Source: Opitutaceae bacterium (GTDB lineage: Bacteria; Verrucomicrobiota; Verrucomicrobiia; Opitutales; Opitutaceae). Taken from it: a stretch of 64,000 nucleotides of DNA. The stretch covers positions 277,428 to 341,427 of the forward strand of contig JANQRT010000073.1 in the NCBI GenBank assembly GCA_028284385.1. The letters run 5' to 3'. Both the position numbers and the translations under genes were made by a program. Position 1 is the stretch's first letter. Every line of letters begins with the position of its first letter. A model generated the notes under the pieces. The model was not told the origin of the DNA and made no database searches. It saw nothing but the letters and a program-made list of their open reading frames with translations. Positions 52,334-61,741 of the stretch are shown piece after piece.

Positions 52334-52741
52334 CTAGTTTTTAGATACGAGAGGAGATCCGCCCCAGAGCACCGAGTATTTTTCGCAATGCAGGAGAACT
52401 GATTGATAGGCCGCGAAATCGATTCCAGAGGGCAATCGATAGACCTGCTCGCCCTTCGTCGCCTTAAGGTCGCCAATGAAAAGCCCGCCTTGCGCAGCAT
52501 TCTTTCCGTTGGTCTTGGCAAACGCGATGGGAGAAAGAAAAAACTTAAGATCGGGACCGTTTTTGGCCTTAAACGAACTATCCACCTTAAGAAACCAGCC
52601 TTGGTCATCTTTTTCGATGATCCAATTTCCGGATACGGATTTGCTTTTCTTTTCAAAGGCTCCAGAAAAGGATTCGCCCGCTTGAACTACGGCCACAGAC
52701 AATACGGCCAGCATACTAAAGAGTAGTACTTTCATTTTCAT
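52334..52741 (-). CDS. DM13 domain secreted protein
   Basis: The 135-residue protein has a signal peptide (LLFSMLAVLSVAVVQAGES, cleavage near residue 22) and one DM13-like domain. The pattern is VSGNWIIEKDDQGWFLKVDS, then GPDLKFFLSPIAFAKTN, FIGDLKATKGEQVYRLPSG, and ending with LLHCEKYSVLWGGSPL. A single Cys in the last segment is a conserved feature and may bind a cofactor. DM13 domains are proposed redox or adhesion-associated modules. A start two codons in is equally possible. It lies downstream of no obvious operon partner, and the gene diverges from the esterase gene. Confidence 0.8.
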   Translation of the reverse strand: MKMKVLLFSMLAVLSVAVVQAGESFSGAFEKKSKSVSGNWIIEKDDQGWFLKVDSSFKAKNGPDLKFFLSPIAFAKTNGKNAAQGGLFIGDLKATKGEQVYRLPSGIDFAAYQSVLLHCEKYSVLWGGSPLVSKN

Positions 52742-52910
52742 TTCTTCCTGATTGAGGGTTAGCGATAGGTAAGCTGGCCAGCTTCATCCTACTCAAACGG
52801 CGAACATGCAAAGGTGATTGCCTTTTGGTTCATTTAAATAGGCCGGAGCCAAATTATTGCTCACTTACTTACTTGCTGCTCCATGCTTGAGAGTATAACT
52901 ATCCACTCAA

Positions 52911-53777
52911 ATGCCTCGTTTTTCCACTCCAGCTGTTTTCCTGTCTCTGTTCCTCATGTTTTCTCTAATCCAAAGCGCCTCGAGCGCGGAATCACTACTA
53001 GATATAGAATTCGCCAGGGTTGACGGAACGCCGCTTAAACTAGACCTCCACTTGCCGGATCAGAAAAACGCGTCGTTGCTAGTCTGGATACACGGGGGAG
53101 CTTGGAGAAGAGGCTCGAGAAGTGGCGTACCCGTGAAATCGCTCGTCGACAAGGGATGGGCCATTGCATCCGTAGACTATCGGCTCTCTCCTATCGCAAA
53201 GTTCCCCGCCCAAATTCACGATATTAAAGCCGCTATTCGATTTTTAAGAGCGAAGTCCAGGGAATATGGATATGACAGCGAACGCATCGGGATCCTGGGA
53301 GCATCGGCTGGCGGTCATCTCGCAGCTTTGACGGGGGTTATCAATGAAGTCCAGGGGCTGGAAGGTTCTGTTGGAAACCATCTCGAAGAAAACTCTTCGG
53401 TCCAAGCGATTGTAAGCCTTTATGGCGCCAGCAATCTCACCACAATCCTAAAACAATCCACTCCGCATGGTCTAGGGGTGCGCAAACCCGCATTGGACCT
53501 CTTTATTGGAGGCCAGCCTGAAGAGGTTGAAGAAACAGCGAAAATGGCGAGTCCCGTTTTCCACGTGGACGCGAGTGACCCTCCACTTCTGCTGATTCAT
53601 GGGGATCAAGATCCTCAAATGCCCATCAACCAATCGCACGAATTGCATGGCAAATACAAGGAGCACGGCCTGGATTCCCGTTTTGAAGTCATCTACGGCG
53701 GCGCTCACGGCGGTTCTCGTTTTTACGACGAGGAAAGCATAAGCAAGATAGACACGTTTCTAAAAGAGCATCTCTAA
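52911..53777 (+). CDS. Exported alpha/beta-hydrolase (esterase/lipase-like)
   Basis: The 288-residue protein has a signal peptide (FLSLFLMFSLIQSASSAES) and the alpha/beta-hydrolase fold. The oxyanion-hole motif is HGGAW (residues 61-65) and the nucleophile is Ser132 in GASAGG. An Asp lies in HGDQDPQMP near 230, and a His in GGAHGG near 266 completes the triad. The HGG motif and the AIRFLRAKSREYGYDSERIG segment match the BD-FAE/HSL-type esterases acting on acetylated sugars or short-chain esters. It lies alone, convergent with opgH. Confidence 0.85.
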   Translation: MPRFSTPAVFLSLFLMFSLIQSASSAESLLDIEFARVDGTPLKLDLHLPDQKNASLLVWIHGGAWRRGSRSGVPVKSLVDKGWAIASVDYRLSPIAKFPAQIHDIKAAIRFLRAKSREYGYDSERIGILGASAGGHLAALTGVINEVQGLEGSVGNHLEENSSVQAIVSLYGASNLTTILKQSTPHGLGVRKPALDLFIGGQPEEVEETAKMASPVFHVDASDPPLLLIHGDQDPQMPINQSHELHGKYKEHGLDSRFEVIYGGAHGGSRFYDEESISKIDTFLKEHL

Positions 53778-53826
53778 TTCTGTAATCCAAAATTTGGATA
53801 CGATTCCGTATTTTCGAGAGACGAGT

Positions 53827-55908
53827 CTAGAGGATGCGAAAGGATGCGATGATCCGTCGCCAGTCCTCGTGGAGTTCTTCGGGCTCCATAGCCCAAAGTC
53901 GACGATGCAAATTCAACAATGCGGATGGATCGTTAAGAATCGCCTGTCTCTCGCCTTTGCTAAGCGCATTGGGCCCCAACTTAAGAGCTCGCAACGTCCA
54001 GATCTTTTTCGCTTTTCCGGATCCCTCTCCATCGTTCGAAGCCAAAGCGACGCGAATCGCGTTTACGTAAGGATCGGCAACGGCTTTTAAAAAGCTATGA
54101 AAGGGAAATCTATCACGTCGGGATTTTTCGGCAACTGCCGCTTGGGTCGATGCCAGAGCCTCGTCCAATTGCGTTTCCTCCGGAGTGAGGAGCAATCCGG
54201 CATTCCTCAATCGACTCCCGATCTGAGGCTTGCTTAGCAAACTGGAGGTTATAGGAGCGATGACCAGACCAAGCCATACGGGACCAAGCCAGGCGAAGAA
54301 GGGTATCGACACGTGAAAACTGAGAATCGCGAAGACAAGGCCCAACAGCACATGCTCCCAGTGGGCCAATAGCGTTTGCCAAACATTGAGGCCCTCGCCC
54401 GCATCCCTATTCTGCGTTTTCCAGGAAACCCCCTTTCCCAGAGCCGTAGCTACCACAAATCGACTGTGATAAAACATGAACAGCGGGGCAATGAAGATCG
54501 AAACCAGCGTTTCCAGCAGGGAACTGAGAATCAGCTTCCTCCCGCCTCCGAAAGCCTTCCTGCGCGAGGAATGCAGCAGCGCGTCGACAACTGCCAGGAG
54601 CTTCGGAACGAACAGCATGGAAAGAGTTATGAAAGTGATGACGACCGCATGCTCTTGTAGGGAAAAATCGTATACATTGGCGAAGCCAACCGAGGGGATG
54701 ATGCTCAACTGGCTACGAGCCCGGTTGTAGGCAATGATGCCGCCTAGAACAAGGAACGCCAGCCAGAGCAGCGACGAAGCGTACCCCATGATTCCGTTGG
54801 CTAGATGAATCCTGCTGCCTGGCAACAGCCCTCTCGAGCAAAGAAGCCAAAAGTGTTGCAGATTACCCTGACACCAACGCCGATCCCGCTTGGCGTGTTC
54901 GATCACATCCTGGGGTCCCTCCTCATAGCTTCCCTCGATGCCTCCTGCCAGCCAAACCTCGTAGCCAGCTCGACGCATCAATGCGGCCTCAACGAAGTCA
55001 TGACTTAATATCTTACCTCCAAAAGGCTCGCGACCAGGAAGATTGGGCAAGGCGCAGTGCTCCATAAACGGAGCGAGGCGGATGATCGCGTTGTGTCCCC
55101 AATAGTTTCCATCCTCTTGCTGCCAGAAATTAAGCCCTTCCATGAAAAGAGGACCGTAGAAGCGGTTGGCGAATTGCTGCAAACGTCCCCAAAAGGAAGA
55201 ACCGAAAACGATGCGAGGCGCTGTCTGGCAAATGCCAATACGAGGAAAGTTCTCCATAATACGCGTCAGGTGGACAATGCTATCGCCCGTCATCACGCTG
55301 TCGGCATCCAATGTGATCATGTAACGATACCGCTTGCCCCAGTCTTGGCAGAATTCCAAAAGATTTCCCGCCTTCCGATCCGTATTTATCTTCCGGCGAC
55401 GATAATTGATTCGACCGAAGGCGTTTAAATCACGACAGAGAACGGTCCATGCCTCTTCTTCCTCCACCCATCGTTCACTGTTATTGGAATCGCTTAATAT
55501 GAAAAAATCGAAAGCATCGAGCTGACCCGTTTTAGCAAGGGACAAGTACATGGCTCTCAAGCCTGCGAAAACGCGAGTCGGCTCCTCGTTGTAAACTGGC
55601 AGAACAATAGCGACACTGGGTAGAGCTGAATCATCCTCTTCTTCCATGCAGTTCTCTTCTATATGAAGATAGCGACCTCCGGTAAGTCGTATGAAGAATC
55701 CAATAAAGGCGTGTGTCGCCCCCCAAGCTATATTGCTGATCAAGAGAACGAAAATTGCGGACAGCGCGATCTTGGGAACGGTGTAGCCAGTCCGCCAAAG
55801 GAAATCGATGAAAAGCACAGAGGGCACGCTGGCCAAAACCAGAGCGATGGAAAAGAAAAGCATCCGCTTCCAAGTGAGAAACGGTCTACGAAAAACCCTC
55901 GTGCTCAT
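53827..55908 (-). CDS. opgH: Osmoregulated glucan glucosyltransferase (OpgH/MdoH)
   Basis: The 693-residue inner-membrane glycosyltransferase family 2 protein makes the backbone of osmoregulated periplasmic glucans from UDP-glucose. Two helices open the protein. A cytoplasmic catalytic domain follows: VAIVLPVYNEEPTRVFAGL, then MITLDADSVMTGDSIVHL with the catalytic DAD, GGKILSHDFVEAALMRRAGY, and RDRRWCQGNLQHFW, the QxxRW-type motif. The remaining helices form the export channel. E. coli OpgH is longer (847 residues); the missing part is at the N-terminus, and the 191-residue gene just upstream could supply it. The opgG gene lies further upstream in the same operon. Confidence 0.9.
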   Translation of the reverse strand: MSTRVFRRPFLTWKRMLFFSIALVLASVPSVLFIDFLWRTGYTVPKIALSAIFVLLISNIAWGATHAFIGFFIRLTGGRYLHIEENCMEEEDDSALPSVAIVLPVYNEEPTRVFAGLRAMYLSLAKTGQLDAFDFFILSDSNNSERWVEEEEAWTVLCRDLNAFGRINYRRRKINTDRKAGNLLEFCQDWGKRYRYMITLDADSVMTGDSIVHLTRIMENFPRIGICQTAPRIVFGSSFWGRLQQFANRFYGPLFMEGLNFWQQEDGNYWGHNAIIRLAPFMEHCALPNLPGREPFGGKILSHDFVEAALMRRAGYEVWLAGGIEGSYEEGPQDVIEHAKRDRRWCQGNLQHFWLLCSRGLLPGSRIHLANGIMGYASSLLWLAFLVLGGIIAYNRARSQLSIIPSVGFANVYDFSLQEHAVVITFITLSMLFVPKLLAVVDALLHSSRRKAFGGGRKLILSSLLETLVSIFIAPLFMFYHSRFVVATALGKGVSWKTQNRDAGEGLNVWQTLLAHWEHVLLGLVFAILSFHVSIPFFAWLGPVWLGLVIAPITSSLLSKPQIGSRLRNAGLLLTPEETQLDEALASTQAAVAEKSRRDRFPFHSFLKAVADPYVNAIRVALASNDGEGSGKAKKIWTLRALKLGPNALSKGERQAILNDPSALLNLHRRLWAMEPEELHEDWRRIIASFRIL

Positions 55909-55974
55909 AGCGACCTTAAGAATCCGTTAGCTAGTCCGGAACCCCACAATTTTGATACAAACGACATAGCAGCA

Positions 55975-56550
55975 TTACCGAGTGAGATAGAAAAAGACGC
56001 CAAGCAGGCCCAAATACATGCTCCAAACCAGCGTAGTGCCGAGAAGAGGCCAGCGATCAATCGCCTTCCAGGTTTCATCCGCAATGGCCGACACTGGACC
56101 CAAGTCAATCTCGCGAGGGCGCATCACTCCTTTTTGAAAATCGGGCCCTGTCTTCAGATAAGTGATACGGAAGGCATCAAGAAAATCGTCAGGCCAGGGT
56201 CCTGGATGGAGAAATTCCTTCTGCCAGCGAACAGGCATGTCCGCCAGAAACAAAGCCAGCCTTCCCTTCGCCCCGCTTTCATCGCTTGTCACATTGGCAG
56301 CGGCCATCACTGACTCGAACCACTCGAGCACTTCCTTACGAGCTTCCTCCATGGCCAGTTTCTGGGGAGACATCCCTGGACTCTGCTCGAGACGCTGAGC
56401 TGCTCGTGTCAGAATCTTAGCCACTAGCTGACTAAGGAGAAGTTTATTCTGGATACGCAAAGAGCAAAAGTAGTTTTCCACCCTGGCATAGGCTTCCGAC
56501 CAGTCGACATAGTTGCCCGACCGCGGTTTGATGAAGCTCAAGGGGTCCAT
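55975..56550 (-). CDS. Single-pass membrane protein between opgG and opgH
   Basis: The 191-residue protein is helical and charged, with LVAKILTRAAQRLEQSPGM and VRWQKEFLHPGPWPDDFLDA. One C-terminal transmembrane helix (about 168-188, LLGTTLVWSMYLGLLGVFFYL) follows. Its start overlaps the opgG stop by 13 bases and it ends 66 bases before opgH, so it belongs to the glucan operon. No family is recognised. E. coli OpgH carries an N-terminal cytoplasmic extension that the OpgH here lacks. This protein could be a detached equivalent or a regulator of the synthase; similarity between them is not evident to the eye. Confidence 0.7.
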   Translation of the reverse strand: MDPLSFIKPRSGNYVDWSEAYARVENYFCSLRIQNKLLLSQLVAKILTRAAQRLEQSPGMSPQKLAMEEARKEVLEWFESVMAAANVTSDESGAKGRLALFLADMPVRWQKEFLHPGPWPDDFLDAFRITYLKTGPDFQKGVMRPREIDLGPVSAIADETWKAIDRWPLLGTTLVWSMYLGLLGVFFYLTR

Positions 56551-58055
56551 TGATAGCTCCAGACTTCAGAGCTCTCGCCATCGAGAAAATCGAGCTGGCA
56601 ACGTAATTCAATGGCGGCATTCGGTTCGCTGTAGTCCGTAACCAGCATAGTCGCCCGCCAGGAAACCGCGTGAGGATTCCATTCTAGTTGGACGTCTTTA
56701 AGATTGGCGTTCGCCACGCTGGCATTTACTGCAGGAGGATTCTCGGCATTGGCTCTACTTGCAAGGGGCTCGAGGAAATCGACCACAAAGACGACCACTC
56801 CATGTTCATAGGTGTGTTTACCGATCCTGGTGGAAACCGGTCGAGGCACTGAGCGAGGGTCCAAGGAAACCTCTCTCGTCCAAAAGAGCGAGTATTCGAA
56901 ATCTAATGACTCTCCTTGCTTAGGAAGAGACTTCGGCTCCCAGAAAGCGATTATATTATCGTCGAATTCGTCTTTGGTAGGCAACTCGATCAGCTTGATC
57001 CGACCGTCATCCCAGTCATTCTTCGGCTTCACCCAAACCGAAGGTCGCAGATGGTACCTGGCCTCCAAGTCTTGATAGTTGGAGAAAGCGCTATCGCGCT
57101 GGAAAAGTCCGAAACCTTTCAAATCGCGCGTATCGAAAAAAGAGAGCCGCGTCTTTTCATCCAAATCTAATGGGCGCCACATGACTTCGCCATCCGCGTG
57201 GTCGATCAGAAGTCCGTCAGAGTCATGGACCTCCGGCCTGTAGTCGAAATTTCGCGACGAGGAATTCTCTCCGTACCAGTACATGCTGGTCAAAGGCGCA
57301 ACGCCTAGGCTTTCCACATCCTCCCTAAAATAGAGTCTGCTCTTGATATCCACTTTCGTAGTATCGCCCGGATGAAACTCGAACTCATAAGCTCCAGATA
57401 CGCTGGGACTGTCGAGCAACGCGTATACCTGCATAACTCGAGAACCGGATATCGGCTTCCCAAGCCAAAACTCGATAAACCTCGGGAATTCCTCGGGCGT
57501 GGACAATCCGGAATTTATGGCGAGGCCTCGGGCTGACAAGCCATAGCGCATGCCTTTTCCAATACAGCGAAAGTAGCTGGCTCCAAGAAATGTGGCAAAT
57601 TCGGAATGAGGTAAATTGTCCCCAAAAATTGGATATAATAGACGAAATCCGGCATAGCCTAGAGAAGATCCGAATGTCCGGTCCAAGCCGCTCCGATCGA
57701 ACTCGAAGAAAGAGCTTACGTAGGGAATGCGTTGAGAATGGGTAGCGGTGTATTCGTTTATCCCAACCGAACGATCATAAAGATATCCAAGATGGAGAAA
57801 TTGGACTTGATAAGCCAGGTCCTCGTCAAACCAGAGCGTTTTATCATTGATGAAGGTGATTTCCCGATACTCGTCGTAGGCAAGATCCTGCAAGACCTGA
57901 GGAGCCTTTCTTCCCGCCTTCCGGTATTTTCGCTCCGAGAGCGCTTTGGCCTTTTCGTCCACATAGGAAAAATTGATCTCCACACGCTTCATGGCGCAAA
58001 GCCAAGGGCTGGAGAAAAGCAGGAAAACGGAAAGAGTAAGACGAAGCCGCTTCAT
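56538..58055 (-). CDS. opgG: Periplasmic glucan biosynthesis protein (OpgG/OpgD type)
   Basis: The 505-residue protein has a signal peptide (LRLTLSVFLLFSSPWLCAMK) and matches the MdoG/OpgG family of periplasmic glucan-modifying proteins. Segments include YREITFINDKTLWFDEDLAY, FEFDRSGLDRTFGSSLGYAG, FGDNLPHSEFATFLGASYFR and LTSMYWYGENSSSRNFDYRP. The late EWNPHAVSWRATMLVTDYSE belongs to the second, immunoglobulin-like domain. Recent work on relatives shows beta-glucanase or transglycosylase activity on beta-1,2-glucan. It leads a three-gene operon with the single-pass protein and opgH. Confidence 0.9.
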   Translation of the reverse strand: MKRLRLTLSVFLLFSSPWLCAMKRVEINFSYVDEKAKALSERKYRKAGRKAPQVLQDLAYDEYREITFINDKTLWFDEDLAYQVQFLHLGYLYDRSVGINEYTATHSQRIPYVSSFFEFDRSGLDRTFGSSLGYAGFRLLYPIFGDNLPHSEFATFLGASYFRCIGKGMRYGLSARGLAINSGLSTPEEFPRFIEFWLGKPISGSRVMQVYALLDSPSVSGAYEFEFHPGDTTKVDIKSRLYFREDVESLGVAPLTSMYWYGENSSSRNFDYRPEVHDSDGLLIDHADGEVMWRPLDLDEKTRLSFFDTRDLKGFGLFQRDSAFSNYQDLEARYHLRPSVWVKPKNDWDDGRIKLIELPTKDEFDDNIIAFWEPKSLPKQGESLDFEYSLFWTREVSLDPRSVPRPVSTRIGKHTYEHGVVVFVVDFLEPLASRANAENPPAVNASVANANLKDVQLEWNPHAVSWRATMLVTDYSEPNAAIELRCQLDFLDGESSEVWSYQWTP

Positions 58056-58292
58056 CTAGAGGATAGCATATTCAAGAGGATTACTGTAATTGGGAAAAAA
58101 CGTCGACAAGGAAAGCCCACGCTTGGTTTCGCCAAATTCCATCCAAAGGAATAAGTTTCAACACAGTCAACCTCGCAAAAGCCCCTTGCAGAAAAGGCAT
58201 CTAAAGGATTAGGCGTCAGAGCCAGAGGAGCATGAACGACACCTCCTATAACCTAGGTAGCTTCGATTTTCGGAAATAAGGTTTGCAAAAAT

Positions 58293-58308
58293 TCAAACAA
58301 TCGTTTGA
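58293..58308. promoter_or_regulatory. Inverted repeat, candidate TetR operator
   Basis: TCAAAC (58293-58298) and GTTTGA (58303-58308) are perfect inverted copies with a four-base spacer, 28 bases before the TetR-family start codon. A second palindrome AAACG/CGTTT lies at 58312-58322. Together they are good candidate sites for autoregulation by the TetR protein. Confidence 0.6.
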
Positions 58309-58311
58309 TTT

Positions 58312-58322
58312 AAACGACGTTT
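58312..58322. promoter_or_regulatory. Second palindrome before the TetR gene
   Basis: AAACGACGTTT is a perfect palindrome with a central A, three bases after the first inverted repeat. The pair could bind two regulator dimers. Confidence 0.5.
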
Positions 58323-58335
58323 CACATCTTAATGG

Positions 58336-58989
58336 ATGAATAGCACGCAGAAAAAGATCATCGAAGCGGCCGAAATCGAGTTTGCCGACCACGGATTTGG
58401 TGGAGCGTCTATTCGGGAAATCACTCGGAGGGCTGATGTGAACATCGCGGCCATCAACTACCATTTCGGGTCCAAAGAGGATCTTTTCAAAGAAATGGTA
58501 CGCTATCGAATCGATCCTATAAACGAAGAGCGACTGGCCCTACTCGATCAGGCGGAGGAATCGAATAAGGCAAAGCCGGTTCCTCTCGAAGAAATCGTGG
58601 ATATCATCGTCCGCCCGCTCCTCAACAAGCTTATTTCAGAAGATCAGGCGGGGGTTCATTTTCTGCGAGCCATGGGAAAAGGCATGGGAGAAGAACAGTC
58701 CTTCATGAAAGACTTATTTGAAGACTGCATGCAGGAAGTGCTCCGAAGATTCATCCAGGCCTTGTCTTTTTCGCTTGGCAAACCTTCGTTTGCGAAAGTG
58801 GTCTACGGAATGCACTTTCTCGCTTGCGCCATGCTGGGAGCCATGCTGCAACACACGAGATTGGAGTATATGGGACAGGGGAAAATAGACACTGGCAACG
58901 TCGAGGAGCTAGTCGATCAACTAGTCGCATTCATTTCCGGAGGGCTAAAGGCGATGGTGAATATGCCATCAAAAACTGATACGCGATGA
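58336..58989 (+). CDS. TetR/AcrR-family transcriptional repressor
   Basis: The 217-residue protein has the TetR N-terminal domain with its helix-turn-helix (FGGASIREITRRADVNIAAI, then NYHFGSKEDLF, residues about 20-50). A C-terminal ligand-binding domain of the DUF1956/CerR type (about 75-210) follows, with ISEDQAGVHFLRAMGKGMG and VVYGMHFLACAMLGAML. It would repress the efflux genes until a toxic ligand binds. Its stop overlaps the outer-membrane channel start by ATGA, so the efflux genes are cotranscribed and coupled. Inverted repeats lie just upstream. Confidence 0.9.
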   Translation: MNSTQKKIIEAAEIEFADHGFGGASIREITRRADVNIAAINYHFGSKEDLFKEMVRYRIDPINEERLALLDQAEESNKAKPVPLEEIVDIIVRPLLNKLISEDQAGVHFLRAMGKGMGEEQSFMKDLFEDCMQEVLRRFIQALSFSLGKPSFAKVVYGMHFLACAMLGAMLQHTRLEYMGQGKIDTGNVEELVDQLVAFISGGLKAMVNMPSKTDTR

Positions 58990-60437
58990 TTAGACAAGGG
59001 AAACGCATTGTGACTGCCAAAACGACTTCGGCCTGCAGAACGGGGATTGCTTGGAGCTTTAGTGTAATTATAATTTTGATACTATCGGGTTGCGCTTCTC
59101 GACCCATCGAATCTCAAGCGGACTACGCAAGCTCGCTGACACCGGATTCCTGGCTATCCTCTTCATCAACCGAGCTAGTAGCCGACGATTGGCTACAGGA
59201 ATTCAAAGAGCCTGAGCTTGGATCCTTGATCAACGAGGCATTGGTAAATAACTTCGGATTAGAATCGCTACTCAACCAAGTCGATGCGGCAGAAGCAGCC
59301 TCGCGCATCGTCGCTTCTTCTAGATTCCCGCAATTCAATCTAGGCCTCAATTCGGGGAAGCAGCAAAACCGGTTTATTACGCTAGACATTCCAGGTCTCG
59401 GCAGCAACGCAGTGACTTCCGAGAGCCATGCCCTATCGCTAGGAACTTCCTGGGAAGTCGATATCTGGAATAGAATAGGCAGAAATGAAGCGGCTTCAAT
59501 CGCTCAATACGAAGCCTTGCAGAAGGATCTTGAAGCCTTGCGTCTATCTCTAGCTGGACAAGTAGCCAAGGCCTGGCTAAACGCCATTGAAGCCGATCAG
59601 CAATATGATCTGGCTCGGGAAACGGCTCAAAGCTTTAACACGAGACTCGATTCCATCGAGCGGCGATACCAACGCGGACTGACCGCCGGATTCGATTTGA
59701 GGTTGGTTAGAGCCCAAACCGCCACAACGCGAGCGGCGATCCAGAACCGGAAATCTCAACGCGATGCTTCGATTCGTCTATTGGAGAATCTCCTAGGACG
59801 CTATCCGTCTGGAAAGCTCGAACCGCAGGCCAGTCTTCCCGAACTCGTAGAATCAATTCCTCCAGGACTTCCTTCAGACTTGCTCTCTCGTCGACCCGAT
59901 CTTGTGTCCGAAGAACGCCGTCTAGCTTCGGCTCTTGCTCAGAAAGAGGCGACTCAGCGAAATTGGCTTCCAAGACTCGTACTTACCGGAAGCTCCGGGA
60001 CCACAAGCAACCAACTCTCGGATTTGCTAGACGAAGATTTCAGCGTTTGGTCAATTTTCGGCGACCTGTCGACAAGTCTTTTTACCGCCGGACGACTAAA
60101 GGGCGAGCGCGATCAGGCAAACGCAAATCTTAAAGCGCAGATTGCCCAATACCAGGCAGCCGTCTTAAACGCTTTTCGCGAAGTGGAAACCGCCCTAAGC
60201 GCTGACCAGGACCTGGCCGACCTGGAACAGGAGGTCGCCTTGGCAGCTATGGAAAACTCGAAGGCGGAGACGCAAGCTTGGGACCAATATGAAAAAGGCC
60301 TGATAGATATCACCTCCGCTTTGGATACTCAGGGACGAGCCTTTGATGCTCAAAGTCAGCTGCTTTCCACACGAAACCAGCGACTGCAAAACCGTGTCGA
60401 TCTGCACCTAGCCCTAGGAGGCGGATACGGCGGATAG
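58986..60437 (+). CDS. Outer-membrane efflux channel (NodT/TolC type), lipoprotein
   Basis: The 483-residue protein has a lipoprotein signal (WSFSVIIILILSGC) and the TolC-like two-repeat barrel. Its segments include LGSLINEALVNNFGLESLLN, LSLAGQVAKAWLNAIEADQQ and GLPSDLLSRRPDLVSEERRL, plus the second-repeat helix LRLVRAQTATTRAAIQNRKS. It resembles the channel at 46990-48390 and probably arose by duplication of an efflux operon. Its ATG overlaps the regulator stop codon. Confidence 0.92.
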   Translation: MIRQGKRIVTAKTTSACRTGIAWSFSVIIILILSGCASRPIESQADYASSLTPDSWLSSSSTELVADDWLQEFKEPELGSLINEALVNNFGLESLLNQVDAAEAASRIVASSRFPQFNLGLNSGKQQNRFITLDIPGLGSNAVTSESHALSLGTSWEVDIWNRIGRNEAASIAQYEALQKDLEALRLSLAGQVAKAWLNAIEADQQYDLARETAQSFNTRLDSIERRYQRGLTAGFDLRLVRAQTATTRAAIQNRKSQRDASIRLLENLLGRYPSGKLEPQASLPELVESIPPGLPSDLLSRRPDLVSEERRLASALAQKEATQRNWLPRLVLTGSSGTTSNQLSDLLDEDFSVWSIFGDLSTSLFTAGRLKGERDQANANLKAQIAQYQAAVLNAFREVETALSADQDLADLEQEVALAAMENSKAETQAWDQYEKGLIDITSALDTQGRAFDAQSQLLSTRNQRLQNRVDLHLALGGGYGG

Positions 60438-60473
60438 AGCTAAAGCGAAAACCGGAATTTAAATCAAGCAACC

Positions 60474-61724
60474 ATGACTTCGGAAAAAAAGGAAATCTCA
60501 TTTGGAGAGTGGCTATTGAAATATGTCATGCCGCCCATCGCCATATTGCTATTGGCAGTCGTCGCAGTAACGCTAGCGAATATTTTCAAGCCTGAATCGG
60601 TTAAAAAGGATCCCATCGCTGTGCTTCCCTATGTCGAAGTAGTCACAGCTAAATCCAAACCCGTTACCCTCGAAATCGAAAGCCAAGGAACCGTTCAAGC
60701 CAGGACGGAAACCGCGCTTGTAGCGGAAGTTTCAGGACGCATCGAAGCTATATCGCCAGCCTTGTTTTCGGGCGGCTTTTTCGAAAAGGGAGACGTTCTG
60801 ATAACCATCGATAAAACCGATTACATCGCCAATCTCGCTAGCGCGAAAAGCCGAGTGGCAGAAGCCCGTCTAGCTCTGGAACAAGAGAAGGCATCGGCCG
60901 ATCAAGCTCGACAGGATTGGGAGGAACTCGGTCGAGGAGATCCGAACTCCCTGGTTTTAAGGGAGCCTCAACTCGAGCGAGCCAAAGCGAATATGGAAGC
61001 AGCCCAATCCACTCTGAGAATAGCTGAGAGAGACTTGGAACGGACAACGGTAAGAGCTCCTTACTCCGGACGGGCTCGCGAAAAATTGGTAGACATCGGT
61101 CAGATCGTGAACGCTCGCTCAAGCGTATTAGCTCATATTTATTCAGTGGATATCGCTGAAATCCGGCTCCCCATTTCGCTAGCGGAGACCCAGTTCATCG
61201 ATTTACCCGAAACCTACAGTGATGGACAGACCAGCGGAAATAAACCGACCGCGTTAATCGAAGTTAGCTATGGCGACAAGGACTATACTTGGGAAGCTAC
61301 CATCGATAGATCTGAAGGGGCTATCGACGCTCGCACCCGACTGGCCTACGTCGTCGCTCAAGTGCGCCAGCCCTATGCTAGAAAAACGGGAGACGATGAA
61401 AAGCCTCCATTAAAAGTGGGCCTTTTCGCCAAGGCGAAAATAAGCGGGAAAACCTTGCCAGAGGCCTTTACCATACCGAGAAAGGCGATACGCGAAGGGA
61501 ATCAGATCTACATCATAGACAGAGAGAATCGCGTTCGTATCCGTGAAGTTCGTATAGTAAAATCGAATACTGAAATTGCAATCGTCACAGAAGGCATCAA
61601 GGATGGAGATCGAATCTGCCTGACTCCTCTCGAGTACGCGGTCGATGGCATGCCCGTCGACATCGCCGACTCAACGACAAAGCTGACTTCAAGCGAGGCG
61701 AAACTCGCGAGTGAGTTGAATTAG
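60474..61724 (+). CDS. RND efflux membrane fusion (adaptor) protein
   Basis: The 416-residue protein has an N-terminal helix (PPIAILLLAVVAVTLANIF) and the adaptor pattern. It has a lipoyl half (SQGTVQARTETALVAEVSGR), a coiled hairpin (about 105-180, VAEARLALEQEKASADQARQ and ANMEAAQSTLRIAERDLERT), the second lipoyl half with APYSGRAREKLVDIGQI, and a beta-barrel near YTWEATIDRSEGAIDARTRL. Unlike the first adaptor it lacks a long C-terminal extension. It follows the channel gene by 36 bases and precedes the pump gene by 17. Confidence 0.92.
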   Translation: MTSEKKEISFGEWLLKYVMPPIAILLLAVVAVTLANIFKPESVKKDPIAVLPYVEVVTAKSKPVTLEIESQGTVQARTETALVAEVSGRIEAISPALFSGGFFEKGDVLITIDKTDYIANLASAKSRVAEARLALEQEKASADQARQDWEELGRGDPNSLVLREPQLERAKANMEAAQSTLRIAERDLERTTVRAPYSGRAREKLVDIGQIVNARSSVLAHIYSVDIAEIRLPISLAETQFIDLPETYSDGQTSGNKPTALIEVSYGDKDYTWEATIDRSEGAIDARTRLAYVVAQVRQPYARKTGDDEKPPLKVGLFAKAKISGKTLPEAFTIPRKAIREGNQIYIIDRENRVRIREVRIVKSNTEIAIVTEGIKDGDRICLTPLEYAVDGMPVDIADSTTKLTSSEAKLASELN

Positions 61725-61741
61725 CCAAACTAACCTGAAGA

